From Dendrolimus kikuchii (lineage: Eukaryota; Arthropoda; Insecta; Lepidoptera; Lasiocampidae), in the NCBI GenBank assembly GCA_019925095.2, contig CM034398.1, positions 10,989,001-11,053,000 on the forward strand: 64,000 nucleotides of DNA. Direction: 5' to 3'. Positions 36,401-44,180 of this stretch are shown piece after piece. The number at the start of each line of letters is the position of its first letter. Within the stretch, counting starts at the first letter, position 1. Position numbers and translations under genes: made by a program. The notes below the pieces were generated by a model. It made no database searches, was not told the origin of the DNA, and saw only the letters and a program-made list of their open reading frames with translations.

Positions 36401-39152
36401 TATTAAACACATGACATTTCTAGACGTTTATTTATACTTCAAAATTAAAAATAGTAGTTTATCTTTCATAATTTTAAATCAGTTGTGAAAAATAACCATC
36501 AAGATGCACCACTCAGGTTTATCTAAGGTAAGTTTTATTTTATTTTTATGTTTGTACCCCTAAACATGTATGTTTATTATAAAACACACATGCCTAAATG
36601 TTTGTTTTATTTAGCCTACCGCCAACTTATTAATTTTAATTTTGTTTATGGTTATTATTTCATCAGGTACACCGCTGATATAGAAAGAAGAGTGAATTTG
36701 GGGAATAGTGTGAATGGAGCGTTAGGTAAACTTCTAGGCGCTAAGAACCTCAGCCAGAAGGCCCAGCTCGCCGTACACAACGCGGTGCTGGTACCTACGC
36801 TCACGTATGGAAGCGAGAGTTGGGTATGGAAGAAAGAGCATGAAAGTAGAGTAAACGCGGTCGAGATGCGAGCACTGCGCAAAATCTGCGGAGTGACGCT
36901 CGCGGACCGCGTTCGTAATACCGAGGTAAGAAAGAGAGTTGGTCTGAAAGAGAGTGTCGGGGTGAAGGTAAGGAAAGGAATGCTCCGGTGGTTCGGGCAT
37001 GTGGAAAGAATGCATGATGAAAGAATGAATAAACAGATATACAATGCAAAAGTGGATGGATGCAGAGGTCGTGGAAGGCCACGACACACTTTCCATCATC
37101 AAAATGATCGTGTACTAGCAGAAGGTGATGTTAGGAGCCTTAAGAACAGACGAGCGTGCATGTCAAGAGTTATGAATGTCAAAGAAGCAAGTGAGGTGTG
37201 TAAGAATAAGCCTAAATGGCGCTCTGTTGTTCGTGCCTACCCCGCAAGGGAACTGGCGTGAAGTTATGTATGTATGTTATTATTTACTCTATGGGAGCCT
37301 AATCTAATTTACTACCGCTTCGCAACATGTTATGGCTTGAAGAGAAGAAGCGGCGCAAGAAAACTCTTCAGCAAACATGCCTAGCTCTAATAATTTTATA
37401 TAATATTAAAATGGGTGGAAGGAAAAATAAAAGTAATTATCAGTCAAGTTGGTTTGTGTTCCGTTGTACGCAGAAAGAGCTTACAGTGTCTTGAGGTCTG
37501 GCAGCTGGTTTTTGCTGGGTTTGGGTCTTAATAGTTTTGATAATTGGATCCCAAACAGGTGGTACTTTGGTGGAGCTCTTTCTGCGTACAACGGAACACA
37601 AACCAACTTGACTGATAATTACTTTTATTTTTCCTTCCACCCATTTTAATATTATATAAAATTATTAGAGCTAGGCATGTTTGCTGAAGAGTTTTCTTGC
37701 GCCGCTTCTTCTCTTCAAGCCATAATATGTTGCGAAGCGGTAGTAAATTAGATTAGGCTCCCATAGAGTAAATAATAACCATAAACAAAATTAAAATTAA
37801 ATAATTAAAATTAATAAGTTGGCGGTAGGCTAAATAAAACTTTAACAATACTCCTTGACACTTGACATCTTTGTCTTCAGTGATCACGGCCACTGAAAAG
37901 TGGCCGAAATGTCGGAAAAACCAAAATCAAATAAAACTACCGCGCTTAAAACCATTAAAACATAGTTTTATTATATATATGCTGTTGTCGCTATGAGAAT
38001 TAGCATGTTTTTGGTGTGTTTTTTACTAACATATATTATACTATACAATGCCGCAGTTGCAATAATTTACCTTTTGTTGGTGGTGTATAGAATAATATAC
38101 ATTGCTAACTTCACGGGATCAATATTTTTTTGGACTTTACTATAAAATTTAAATTGCAAGTATGTCTGTCTTATATACTAAACCAATTTTATTACAATTT
38201 AAAAGACAGTTGAACTGATGTTTGACTGCCTCATAGATATAGTGGTTGTAGAAGAATTCCCACAAAAAATACTACTATTATTATTACTGCATGATTACCT
38301 ACTTATATAAAGGGACAAATAACATTACATACATTATTTACCTATCTATAATACAATATGGTTTGGCTTTACTATGGTGATGGTTTTTTTGCATGTTTCT
38401 TTTGCTTTGGTTTTAGACTGCTATGAGTGAAAGAGCTAGGTATACATCTTATTTTTCCAAAATTTTCATATCACATATTTTTTAATTATTTTTTTTTGAT
38501 GTTTTTTATAGCCCAAAGAAGCTATATACATTTTTTTCTTCAAAAAAGCAATCTTGCCACAATAAGGGTTAAAGTTTATTATGAACTTGAATAGTTTACC
38601 TCATTGGAAAAATCTACATGGCCTGGTGTGTCTATAAGATTAAGAAGATATGTTTCATTATTATAAGTATAATTTAATGATGCTGTAACAGCTTTTACAG
38701 TTATGCCTCTTTCCCGCTCAACCTGAAAAGAAAGATTGTATTATATATAGATACATATTAGGTAGTATTTAATATTTAAAATAATTTATGAATAATACAG
38801 CACATACTTGGAGTTGATCTAGTACTTGTGCATGCTCTTTTCCTGGTTTTATGACACCAGTAATCTCTAATAATCTGTCTGCTAAAGTACTTTTGCCATG
38901 ATCAACATGAGCAACAATACTAAAATTTCTGATCTTCGTCACGTCTATTATTTTATTTCCGTTCTCTGAACTACTTAAACGTTTGGTTAAATGCCTATAA
39001 CAGGTGATAATTTTTTTTTTATAAACGACAACTTAAATACGTAAATATATATAAATATTATTTAAATATTTTTTCCACTGAAATTACCTTACACAAATAG
39101 TGAAGTGATTATATATCAAGACATTTCTAACGTTAGTTAAATATCTAACCAT
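22253..39152 (-). CDS. GUF1: Translation factor GUF1 (mitochondrial EF4/LepA), 11 exons
   Basis: Exons in transcript order: 39152-39088, 38994-38808, 38722-38600, 35220-34707, 31516-31303, 30788-30657, 30538-30423, 29181-28949, 26853-26725, 26638-26555, 22378-22253. They join in phase to 640 codons plus TGA. GTPase motifs are intact: G1 AHVDHGKST (50-58), RGIT (89-92), G3 DTPGH (115-119), G4 NKVD (169-172) and G5 SAK (about 200-202). The LepA-specific C-terminus follows: [40 protein letters not shown], then [20 protein letters not shown] and a [20 protein letters not shown] end. GUF1 (Drosophila waclaw) is a mitochondrial ribosome-bound GTPase that acts in elongation fidelity. The basic, acid-poor N-terminus [17 protein letters not shown] fits a mitochondrial presequence. 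All introns are GT-AG and hold many transposons, yet no coding damage is seen. Confidence 0.96.
22430..22797. mobile_element. MITE in the last GUF1 intron
   Basis: TATCTCATTAAGATGCCATG at the left is matched in inverse by TATCTCAATGGATGCCATGG at the right, continuing through GCA-CG-C-CCA. The interior is GC-richer than the intron and noncoding. Confidence 0.75.
22931..23550 (-). mobile_element. RTE-like LINE (family B), 5'-truncated copy
   Basis: The - strand reads the RT C-terminal region: [51 protein letters not shown] and [11 protein letters not shown] with a stop, then the TATGTATGT tail. It lacks a short segment present in the 27472 and 36661 copies after [10 protein letters not shown]. 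Frames are broken. Confidence 0.8.
24258..24494 (+). pseudogene. hAT transposase C-terminal fragment
   Basis: The 78-codon frame includes [20 protein letters not shown] and [15 protein letters not shown], the typical hAT dimerisation region with the A-x-E-R-x-F core. The rest of the transposase is missing. Confidence 0.8.
24916..26203 (-). mobile_element. Mariner element, nearly full length, nested in hAT
   Basis: Inverted ends TTAGGTTGGGGAAAAAGTTC (left) and RC AGGTTGGGGAAAAAGTCTTT (right) with TA at the left insertion site mark a canonical mariner of about 1.29 kb. The right end is slightly damaged (CAACCTATTA), so the last base is approximate. Confidence 0.9.
24992..26023 (-). pseudogene. 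Mariner transposase, two frameshifts in the N-terminal region
   Basis: The main frame (25858-24992, 288 codons) carries the DD34D triad: [16 protein letters not shown] and [15 protein letters not shown]. It ends in [20 protein letters not shown] and a stop. The start [20 protein letters not shown] lies upstream at 26023. It is separated from the main frame by a shift in an eight-A run near 25945 and another near 25850, so the DNA-binding domain is out of frame. All three catalytic Asp residues are present. Confidence 0.88.
27198..28048 (-). mobile_element. Family A retroposon split by a LINE insertion
   Basis: The tail side (TTTTTTTATTGCA at 27198) and body match other family A copies in reverse orientation. 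The 5' end (RC CTGTGCAGGAACAG) resumes at 28040 after the family B insert at 27472-28023. This copy is more diverged than the others. Confidence 0.8.
27472..28023 (+). mobile_element. RTE-like LINE (family B) with 16-bp target-site duplication
   Basis: The insert is flanked by TACTTTTGCTGTTCCT at 27456-27471 and 28024-28039. Its frame (27461-28000) is open to the stop and ends YPARELA, followed by GAAGTTATGTATGTATGTATG. It covers only the RT C-terminal region ([56 protein letters not shown]); the catalytic RT core and endonuclease are absent, so it is a dead-on-arrival copy. Confidence 0.9.
28078..28247. mobile_element. 170-bp MITE in a GUF1 intron
   Basis: ATAGTCAAGGTGGCGAAGTC at the left pairs with the right end (RC ATAGTCAAGGTGACGAAGTC), continuing through C-TCAAT. 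The interior is AT-rich and noncoding. Confidence 0.85.
28637..28700 (+). mobile_element. Family A retroposon, small diverged fragment
   Basis: CCATAGGCAACTGTAACCAC and TTTCCATCAGGCTGGCTGTC match the 3' part of family A with several changes. No tail is seen. Confidence 0.5.
29447..29675 (+). mobile_element. RTE-like LINE (family B), 229 bp, with 11-bp target-site duplication
   Basis: TAAAAAGCCCG at 29436-29446 and 29676-29686 flank the insert. It holds only the last 60 or so codons of the family B ORF and the GTATGTATG tail. Confidence 0.88.
32077..33382 (+). mobile_element. maT-like (DD37D) Tc1/mariner element, 1.3 kb
   Basis: Inverted ends CTTAGTCTGGCCATAAATAC and RC CATAGTCTTGCCATAAATAT are flanked by TA at 32075-32076 and 33383-33384. 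A second copy lies at 58261-59417. A run of alternating T and A at 33383-33410 follows the right end. Confidence 0.88.
32221..33165 (+). pseudogene. maT-like transposase, frameshifted
   Basis: The frame starts [20 protein letters not shown]. It carries [12 protein letters not shown] (first Asp), [13 protein letters not shown] (second) and [13 protein letters not shown] (third), with 37 residues between the second and third Asp as in DD37D/maT transposases. A one-base insertion at about 32698 ends the first frame (32705), and the C-terminus is truncated after 33165. Confidence 0.85.
33597..33920 (+). mobile_element. A-tailed retroposon, family A, in the Helitron
   Basis: A full-length copy from ATCCGTGCAGGAACGGAGAA to a long A run at 33902-33920. 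It is close to the copies at 14898 and 35785. Confidence 0.88.
33952..34115 (+). repeat. Degenerate tandem array of GGTCATTT-type units
   Basis: Repeated variants of TTTGGTCATTTYGGTCATT occur about a dozen times, then TTTGTCATTTATGTAGTTT. The same Helitron position in the 56477 copy holds an unrelated 9-bp array before the same TTTGTCATTTATGTAGTTT. Confidence 0.75.
34312..34450 (+). mobile_element. LINE 3' end with TATC microsatellite tail
   Basis: CGGCGGGTTGTCTGGAAGAG, TTCTTAGCGATAAGACCGCC and GTGTACAATAAAGTGTTATC match a tail common in lepidopteran LINE copies as I recall it. It ends in tandem TATC units. It is noncoding and 5' truncated. Confidence 0.7.
35457..35636. mobile_element. MITE in a GUF1 intron
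   Basis: TATATTGCGATGATGGTGAC at the left and RC TATATTGCGACATTGGTCAC at the right form inverted ends. The interior has no ORF. Confidence 0.7.
35785..36098 (-). mobile_element. A-tailed retroposon, family A
   Basis: A full-length reverse-oriented copy: T-run then TTGCAGGAGATCAGCAGACA at the left, RC of the GGAACGGAG-type 5' end at the right. The ORFs over it on both strands are artefacts of the repeat. Confidence 0.88.
36603..37840. repeat. Large near-perfect palindrome, one arm split by a LINE
   Basis: The left arm (36603-36660 plus 37286-37481) and right arm (37574-37840) are inverted copies around a 92-base spacer. Over the 196 bases at 37286-37481 only one mismatch was found. The outer part differs by a small AT-rich insertion in the right arm. 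A family B LINE (36661-37275) interrupts the left arm only. The arms contain AAGAAGCGGCGCAAGAAAAC and no convincing coding sequence. Confidence 0.9.
36661..37275 (+). mobile_element. RTE-like LINE (family B), longest copy, 10-bp target-site duplication
   Basis: GTTATTATTT at 36651-36660 and 37276-37285 flank the insert. Its frame reads [20 protein letters not shown], then [20 protein letters not shown], ending RAYPARELA at 37261 with the TATGTATG tail. This is the region after the RT catalytic core in RTE-like LINEs. The upstream endonuclease and catalytic domains are missing. Confidence 0.9.
37864..37915 (+). ncRNA. Hammerhead-like fold, possible Penelope-like element remnant
   Basis: GACAT (37864) can pair with ATGTC (37909), enclosing GTGATCA, then a strong stem CGGCCACT-GAAA-AGTGGCCG, then AAA. 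This resembles the hammerhead core (CUGAUGA, stem II, GAAA) found in Penelope-like retroelements, but the CUGAUGA box is altered. It may be only a decayed copy. Confidence 0.3.
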
Positions 39153-39314
39153 TATGATACATAAAAGTGTAAAATATTTATTGTTTTGATTATTAAAACT
39201 ATAAAACGATCAAGTTTGAGGTTATTTTCCCAATTTGACAAATAAATTGACAGCACAAACTACTATGGATACTACGTATATTGATAGACACTCAGCTGAT
39301 AGTACTTTTTATTA

Positions 39315-39480
39315 TAGTGGCTACGTTCCACCTGAGGCTCACAACGACCACGTTCACCACCTCGAGTTTTCCTGTTTCACTTGCTTGCGGGCGTTAGAAT
39401 CATAAACTCAAGGGTAATGGATTATTATGGAGTGTTGATGTCATTTACGACGAAATACACAAATTCCCAGCAGAGACAAA
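39315..39480 (+). mobile_element. Non-autonomous DNA transposon, family C, partial
   Basis: AGTGGCTACGTTCCACCTGA, CTCACAACGACCACGTTCAC and CACTTGCTTGCGGGCGTTAG match the left part of the 6180-6440 copy. The right half is missing. It lies in the 1.7-kb gap between the divergent GUF1 and THAP genes. Confidence 0.6.
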
Positions 39481-39640
39481 AGCGATCAGGACGCGGGAAA
39501 CCGCGAACATGATCCAAATTTTCCACAGGAACTTAGAATTCCCTGAGGTCGGCATGGAGACGGTGGAAGCCATTTATCCACACGTAGCCCGATGGGTCAC
39601 GCGGAACCGCAGGACTGCGTTTCGGCGGAACTAAAAAACT
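39481..39640 (+). other. Unassigned coding-like fragment, possibly R1-type LINE
   Basis: A + strand frame reads ETVEAIYPHVARWVTRNRRT and ends at a TAA at about 39634. It resembles in outline the MVEALRPYLQRWVARKRGT stretch in the R1 copy at 43170, but the match is weak. The rest of the 39153-40847 gap is AT-rich; bases 40383-40490 recur inverted at about 47655-47790. Confidence 0.3.
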
Positions 39641-40847
39641 TCAAAAACACTGTAAAAAAATCCAAGTAAATTGTGTAACACGCAAGTTTCAATAAACGGT
39701 TGAAAATAAATACCACAGATGATAATTTTTAACCAAAATTATACTAACCTTCTTTTGGGACTCTCCGAATACCTTATTTCTTAAAAAATCCTGTGGTCTA
39801 ACGTTCAGACTTTCTAGACCGTCTTAGCTTTATGTATGTAATCACATTTTTTTATGAAGCTATGTACCTATTAGAAGTTTATTTATTAAAGAAATAATAT
39901 TGGTTTAGTAACACTTTGATCTAGGAACCTAGTACTCTCTTCACTTTGATTTGGAAATTATTTATGCCAGGACGTGTTTCGTGTATTATTTTATAATTTA
40001 GAAATTCAATATACAGTTGTAATTACAAGAAATGACGAATTTTTCCATTTTTTAAGCATCCCTATGCAAAACGATAGATCTATGATCTAGACCGTTGAAT
40101 TGTTACGAATTTTGACATTATTTTGTCCGACACGGATACGAAAAATGTGCACTAGAGTGATACGAAATTGATAAGATTCGTTTGATTTTCGGCCGATATT
40201 CGCTTTTCAGAGTGCGATAATGGGTTTTTTAGTTCGAATGTGACGTAAACGTCACCCGTAAGTGATCTGAGAGTAGGCGATCAGATTCAGTTCGAAACGA
40301 ATTCCACCTGCGTATTTAAAAAAAATGAGTCGCATTATTATCTATGGTTTGCATAGTTCTTACATTGTTGAGGAGTTCTTGGCGGGAACTGAAAAGAGAT
40401 GTTGTGCTATGCAGTTTTATTTTCTAAAAATGCGTAAAATTACTCTAAAATGAACAATAGTTGTAGGATATTGATAGTTTTTGAGTCGTAATAATAGGGA
40501 CGCGACATATTGTTCTATACGTACAATTGCTTATACAAATAGCATCCATTTTGAAGGCACACACATAAACATATATCTATCTCGTTCTTACTCAGCACTG
40601 TAACTCGCAGGAAAACAATATAACAGTATTTCAGTGCGTACATAAAGTGGAACATGAATATACGTAAATACCTAATGAGGCCGAAAATCCGCCATGTTTA
40701 GTGCACCAAATGTCATTATCAGTCAGTGCACCCGGTACTTGTCTTGTCAAAAAGTCGTGGTATAAATCAAAATAACTAATTATCTTTCAATATTTTGCTT
40801 GTGATTTAAAATAATTGAAGCCAAATATAAATAATTACGTCGCAGAT

Positions 40848-42060
40848 ATGTCCGTGTGCAGTGTAATAGGGTGCGGCATAAGAAAAACACCAAATCAGTC
40901 ATCTTTAACCATACACAGGTACGCTGTAAATAACATTAAAAATATTGCTTATTGTTAATGTTTCCGGGAAAATAAAGGAAGATTTTCATTATAATTAGCA
41001 AGGTTCTTATGTGCAGTTATAGGTCATGAATGGATTTAACTTATTTAACTATATTTTTACGCTTAAATAATGTTAATTTATTAGCTGGGGTTGTACATTA
41101 TTTATCGACTTTGATATCGATATAATATGATTGCTTATATAAAATTTCTTATTTTATCATGCTACCCCGCTTAAAACATACAAAAATAATAATTAAAACA
41201 TATTTTATAGGATCCCAAGAAATGAGCGTATAAAGAAAAAGTGGCTGGAAGCCATTGGAATGGAAAATATAAAGCCAAATGCAAAATATATTTATATTTG
41301 CTCGCTACATTTTGATGATAAATGTTTCAACAAAACTCTGGATGTGACTCGACTACGAGATGATGCCGTGCCCTTCAAATTTGTAAGAGTAAGTTAATAC
41401 TGTATATACTTTTATAGTTAGTATTGATATACTTTTTTTTAATTATATACATATTTTAATACATACATATTATTTTATAACAAAACGTGCTATAAAAGGA
41501 TCAAAATTAATATACAAGTTTTGTATGGTGGGACGATGATCAGCAGGATAGTCGTTGGACTGTCGGCTTATTATATCATTCCTGCTCCGTCTTCGCAGTC
41601 GAAGGCCTAAATATGTCTTCTCGTGCCTCTCACCCTCATGGAGACTGCTCGTATAATTGAAATTTGTACTTTCACTTTTAGCCTTTGATATACTTGTTGC
41701 TGCTACCTTATTACTGACATGCTAGTTACTAGTTGTAGTCTATGTCATTCTCATTCTATATAACTATTTTAGAAAAACTTATGGGTTTTGTGGCTGTGAT
41801 TCCATCCAAGAAATGTATTTGCCCAATTTGAATGATAATGTCATAATTTAAGCAAATTTTATGAAAAAAATACTGTGGACACAATTATTGTAAACTAATA
41901 TTTCAATATTTTGCAGCGACATGCCAGCCAACATAAAACTGGCATATTAAAAGAAAACCAGTTGGAAACAATTCCTGTTTTGGCCGGTCCTGACACCTCT
42001 ACCTTGGTATTAGCTGCACATTTAAGGACTCTGCTGTTCTTTAGCTTCAAGAGATGTTAG
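40848..42060 (+). CDS. Short THAP-domain protein, 3 exons
   Basis: Exons are 40848-40918, 41211-41388 and 41917-42060, with consistent phases, giving 130 residues. The N-terminal THAP zinc finger is complete: C4, C9, W35, C54, H57 in CSLHF, and the AVPF motif at 76-79. THAP domains are sequence-specific C2CH DNA-binding modules found in transcription regulators and in P-element transposases. After the domain only about 50 residues remain (RRHASQHKTGILKENQLE and an end in FFSFKRC), with no coiled coil or HCF-1-binding motif. A second in-frame donor at 41383 would remove two codons. AATAAA at 42207-42212 is a plausible poly-A signal. The upstream gap is shared with divergent GUF1. The protein could be a small regulator or a decayed transposase N-terminus. 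Confidence 0.75.
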
Positions 42061-42206
42061 ATTTTGTATATACAGACTCTTTATAGTGAAGCTATTGAAC
42101 CTACTTAGATAAAAGTAATATGCTTTGACATCTTTAGAGGAATAAACCAAAACTGATGGTGTTACTTCTTTGAATTTTGTATTCCATGTAAAACATCTAA
42201 GGTACA

Positions 42207-42212
42207 AATAAA
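42207..42212 (+). terminator. Polyadenylation signal of the THAP gene
   Basis: AATAAA occurs 147 bases after the TAG stop. Confidence 0.5.
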
Positions 42213-42489
42213 ACTCATATTATAAACTTATGCCTTTATTAGTTTTACTTTAATAAAAACTATTGTAAATTCGTTAAATTTTTAATAATGAAGTGATTTT
42301 AGAGCGGAAGTCATAAGGAATGACGTTTGTAATTAAATAAATGTTCTGTAGGTGTTTTGTTTTTTTTTTATCACGCGGCCCTTAATAAGTTTAAAATTTG
42401 AATCACTCTCACTTATGGTGCAGCGCACCTATCTTGAGGTGCGTTGCGGTAATGTGTTACGGACTTTAGAGACAGCAACACAATTAAAA

Positions 42490-42545
42490 TAGATTGTAAT
42501 AGAGAGGTAAGTAGTTTAGACTACTTACCTCTCTATTACAATCTA
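42490..42545. repeat. Perfect hairpin, 26-nt arms with TTAG loop
   Basis: TAGATTGTAATAGAGAGGTA and six more bases (42490-42515) are exactly complementary to 42520-42545. The loop is TTAG. A second hairpin starts seven bases later. Confidence 0.92.
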
Positions 42546-42551
42546 ATTAAT

Positions 42552-42627
42552 CTGTTTTGGATATCAAAATAACAGTACGTGTTTTTCATAGGAAAAACAC
42601 GTACTCTTATTTTGATATCCAAAACAG
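42552..42627. repeat. Near-perfect hairpin, 36-nt arms with ATAG loop
   Basis: Arms 42552-42587 and 42592-42627 pair with one mismatch around ATAG. The arm begins CTGTTTTGGATATCAAAATA and is noncoding. Confidence 0.92.
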
Positions 42628-42633
42628 CATAGC

Positions 42634-42746
42634 TAGCTAGCATGCTAACGTTTTATCGCCGACATAAAGCTTCCATCCCTTTCCGGCATATACGCAAGTG
42701 CGAGCGAGACGGCAACATACGAAACGACGATAAAATTTAGCATGCT
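42634..42746. mobile_element. Small MITE-like inverted repeat
   Basis: TAGCATGCTAACGTTTTATC near the left and RC TAGCATGCTAAATTTTATCG at the right form about 20-bp inverted ends. The interior is GC-richer and noncoding. Confidence 0.6.
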
Positions 42747-43129
42747 AGAGATGGGCAGATGGCACTGTACTACGCCATATGTTTATGTTTTGTGGTCACT
42801 GTGTTGTCAAACGACAACTTTATCAAATCAGTGTAGCAACTTTTAAAAATCGTCATATCGTTTACTTGATAAATTTGAAACACGAACTTGTCTTAGATTT
42901 CACACATCTAAATCAAAGTATCTTTGCACATAACAATATACTTACTTCCTATTAAAGTATAAATTCTACAAATAATTAATACTCAATAATATTGAAAATA
43001 AAATGAGCCAAGGACGTTTATCGATAAAACCTAATAACATTAAAATCTTCTGGGCAGCACTAAAACCGCCATGTTTAGTGGCCAGATGACGTCACAGTGG
43101 CACGCATTTTTTATTGACGTTTCATTTCC

Positions 43130-43855
43130 ATAGGTTTCCTACTTCAGCATTGATATGGTGGAGGCGCTTCGTCCCTACCTACAACGATGGGTCGCGCGGA
43201 AACGCGGGACTCTGACCTTTAGGATGACGCAGATACTTATCGGGCACGGGTGCTTCGATAATATCTGCATCAGATTGTAGGGTGTCTGCCTTCCCTTCAG
43301 TGCCGCGAGTGCGGTGCGCTAGACACTGCGTTTCACACGCTGGTCGAATGCGCTGCATGGCAACCTCAGAGGTTCGAGCTCGAGGCCATTGTAGGGCCGA
43401 TCGATTCGCTGCGGGGACAGTAATGTCACGCAAGGAAGCCGCTGAGAGAGTAAGGGAGAGAGCTGCGCACGCGCTCACCGGACGCTGTCGTCAGACTGGC
43501 CTCCGGAGACACAGGTATGCGCAAAATCTCCTCACAGGATCCCATCGCAGGGGTCCGCGCATTGTGGGGATGCGACGGGTCCAGCCGCTGTTGATGAAGT
43601 GGATCACTGCATCCCGAGGTGACCTAAGCTTTTTGCGCGGTTGAACAATGGGTGTAGCTTCGCTTGTCATCTCATGTTCTTCCACACAAGCGCCGAGTAT
43701 GGGACACAGGTTTACGTTTAGCGGAGTAGTTGGTTCCGCCCAGTCTTCGCAGACACTGCGCGGCGCTTATCGCCGTGGACCGGTCCCACCCCCAGTCGAG
43801 AGGGACTCAGTATGGTACGAAATGTATTCCCCCTGCGCATCAAAAAAAAGGGTAG
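43130..43855 (+). mobile_element. R1-clade LINE, 3' end
   Basis: It contains RWVARKRGTLTFRMTQILIG with HGCF, the conserved R1-clade run before the terminal zinc finger, and MSRKEAAERVRERAAH further on. It ends in the CCCTGCGCATCAAAAAAAA tail shared with 5640-6106. Frames are broken and the copy is 5' truncated. The remaining THAP-IFT140 gap (42061-44180) holds no gene. Confidence 0.8.
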
Positions 43856-44180
43856 AAAAACTCCTGTACTTTCAGAATATGAGAAATGAAAAATGTTATT
43901 ATATTGTCATAAATAGCTGGAACATAGTGATTACATTCCATCACAAGCCTATGTGATGCTATCATGAGAATGTCAGGCTATCTTTTACAATGAAATAAGA
44001 ATACAAAGAGTACATTGTAAAGGAAACGTGCGACAGGAAGATTAAAGAGGAATTAGAGTTTCGTAGATCAAGCCAGAGAGAGTAAAACAAACTAAAAATT
44101 GAAACATACTTTATAATTACTTGTAAAAAATTTAATCAAAATTAATTACGGTTGATTAAAGTTCTTATACAACTGATCTT

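Noticed and set aside
43282..43644. 120-codon + strand ORF
   Set aside because: It lies within the R1 LINE 3' end; only the MSRKEAAERVRERAAH part is true R1 frame.
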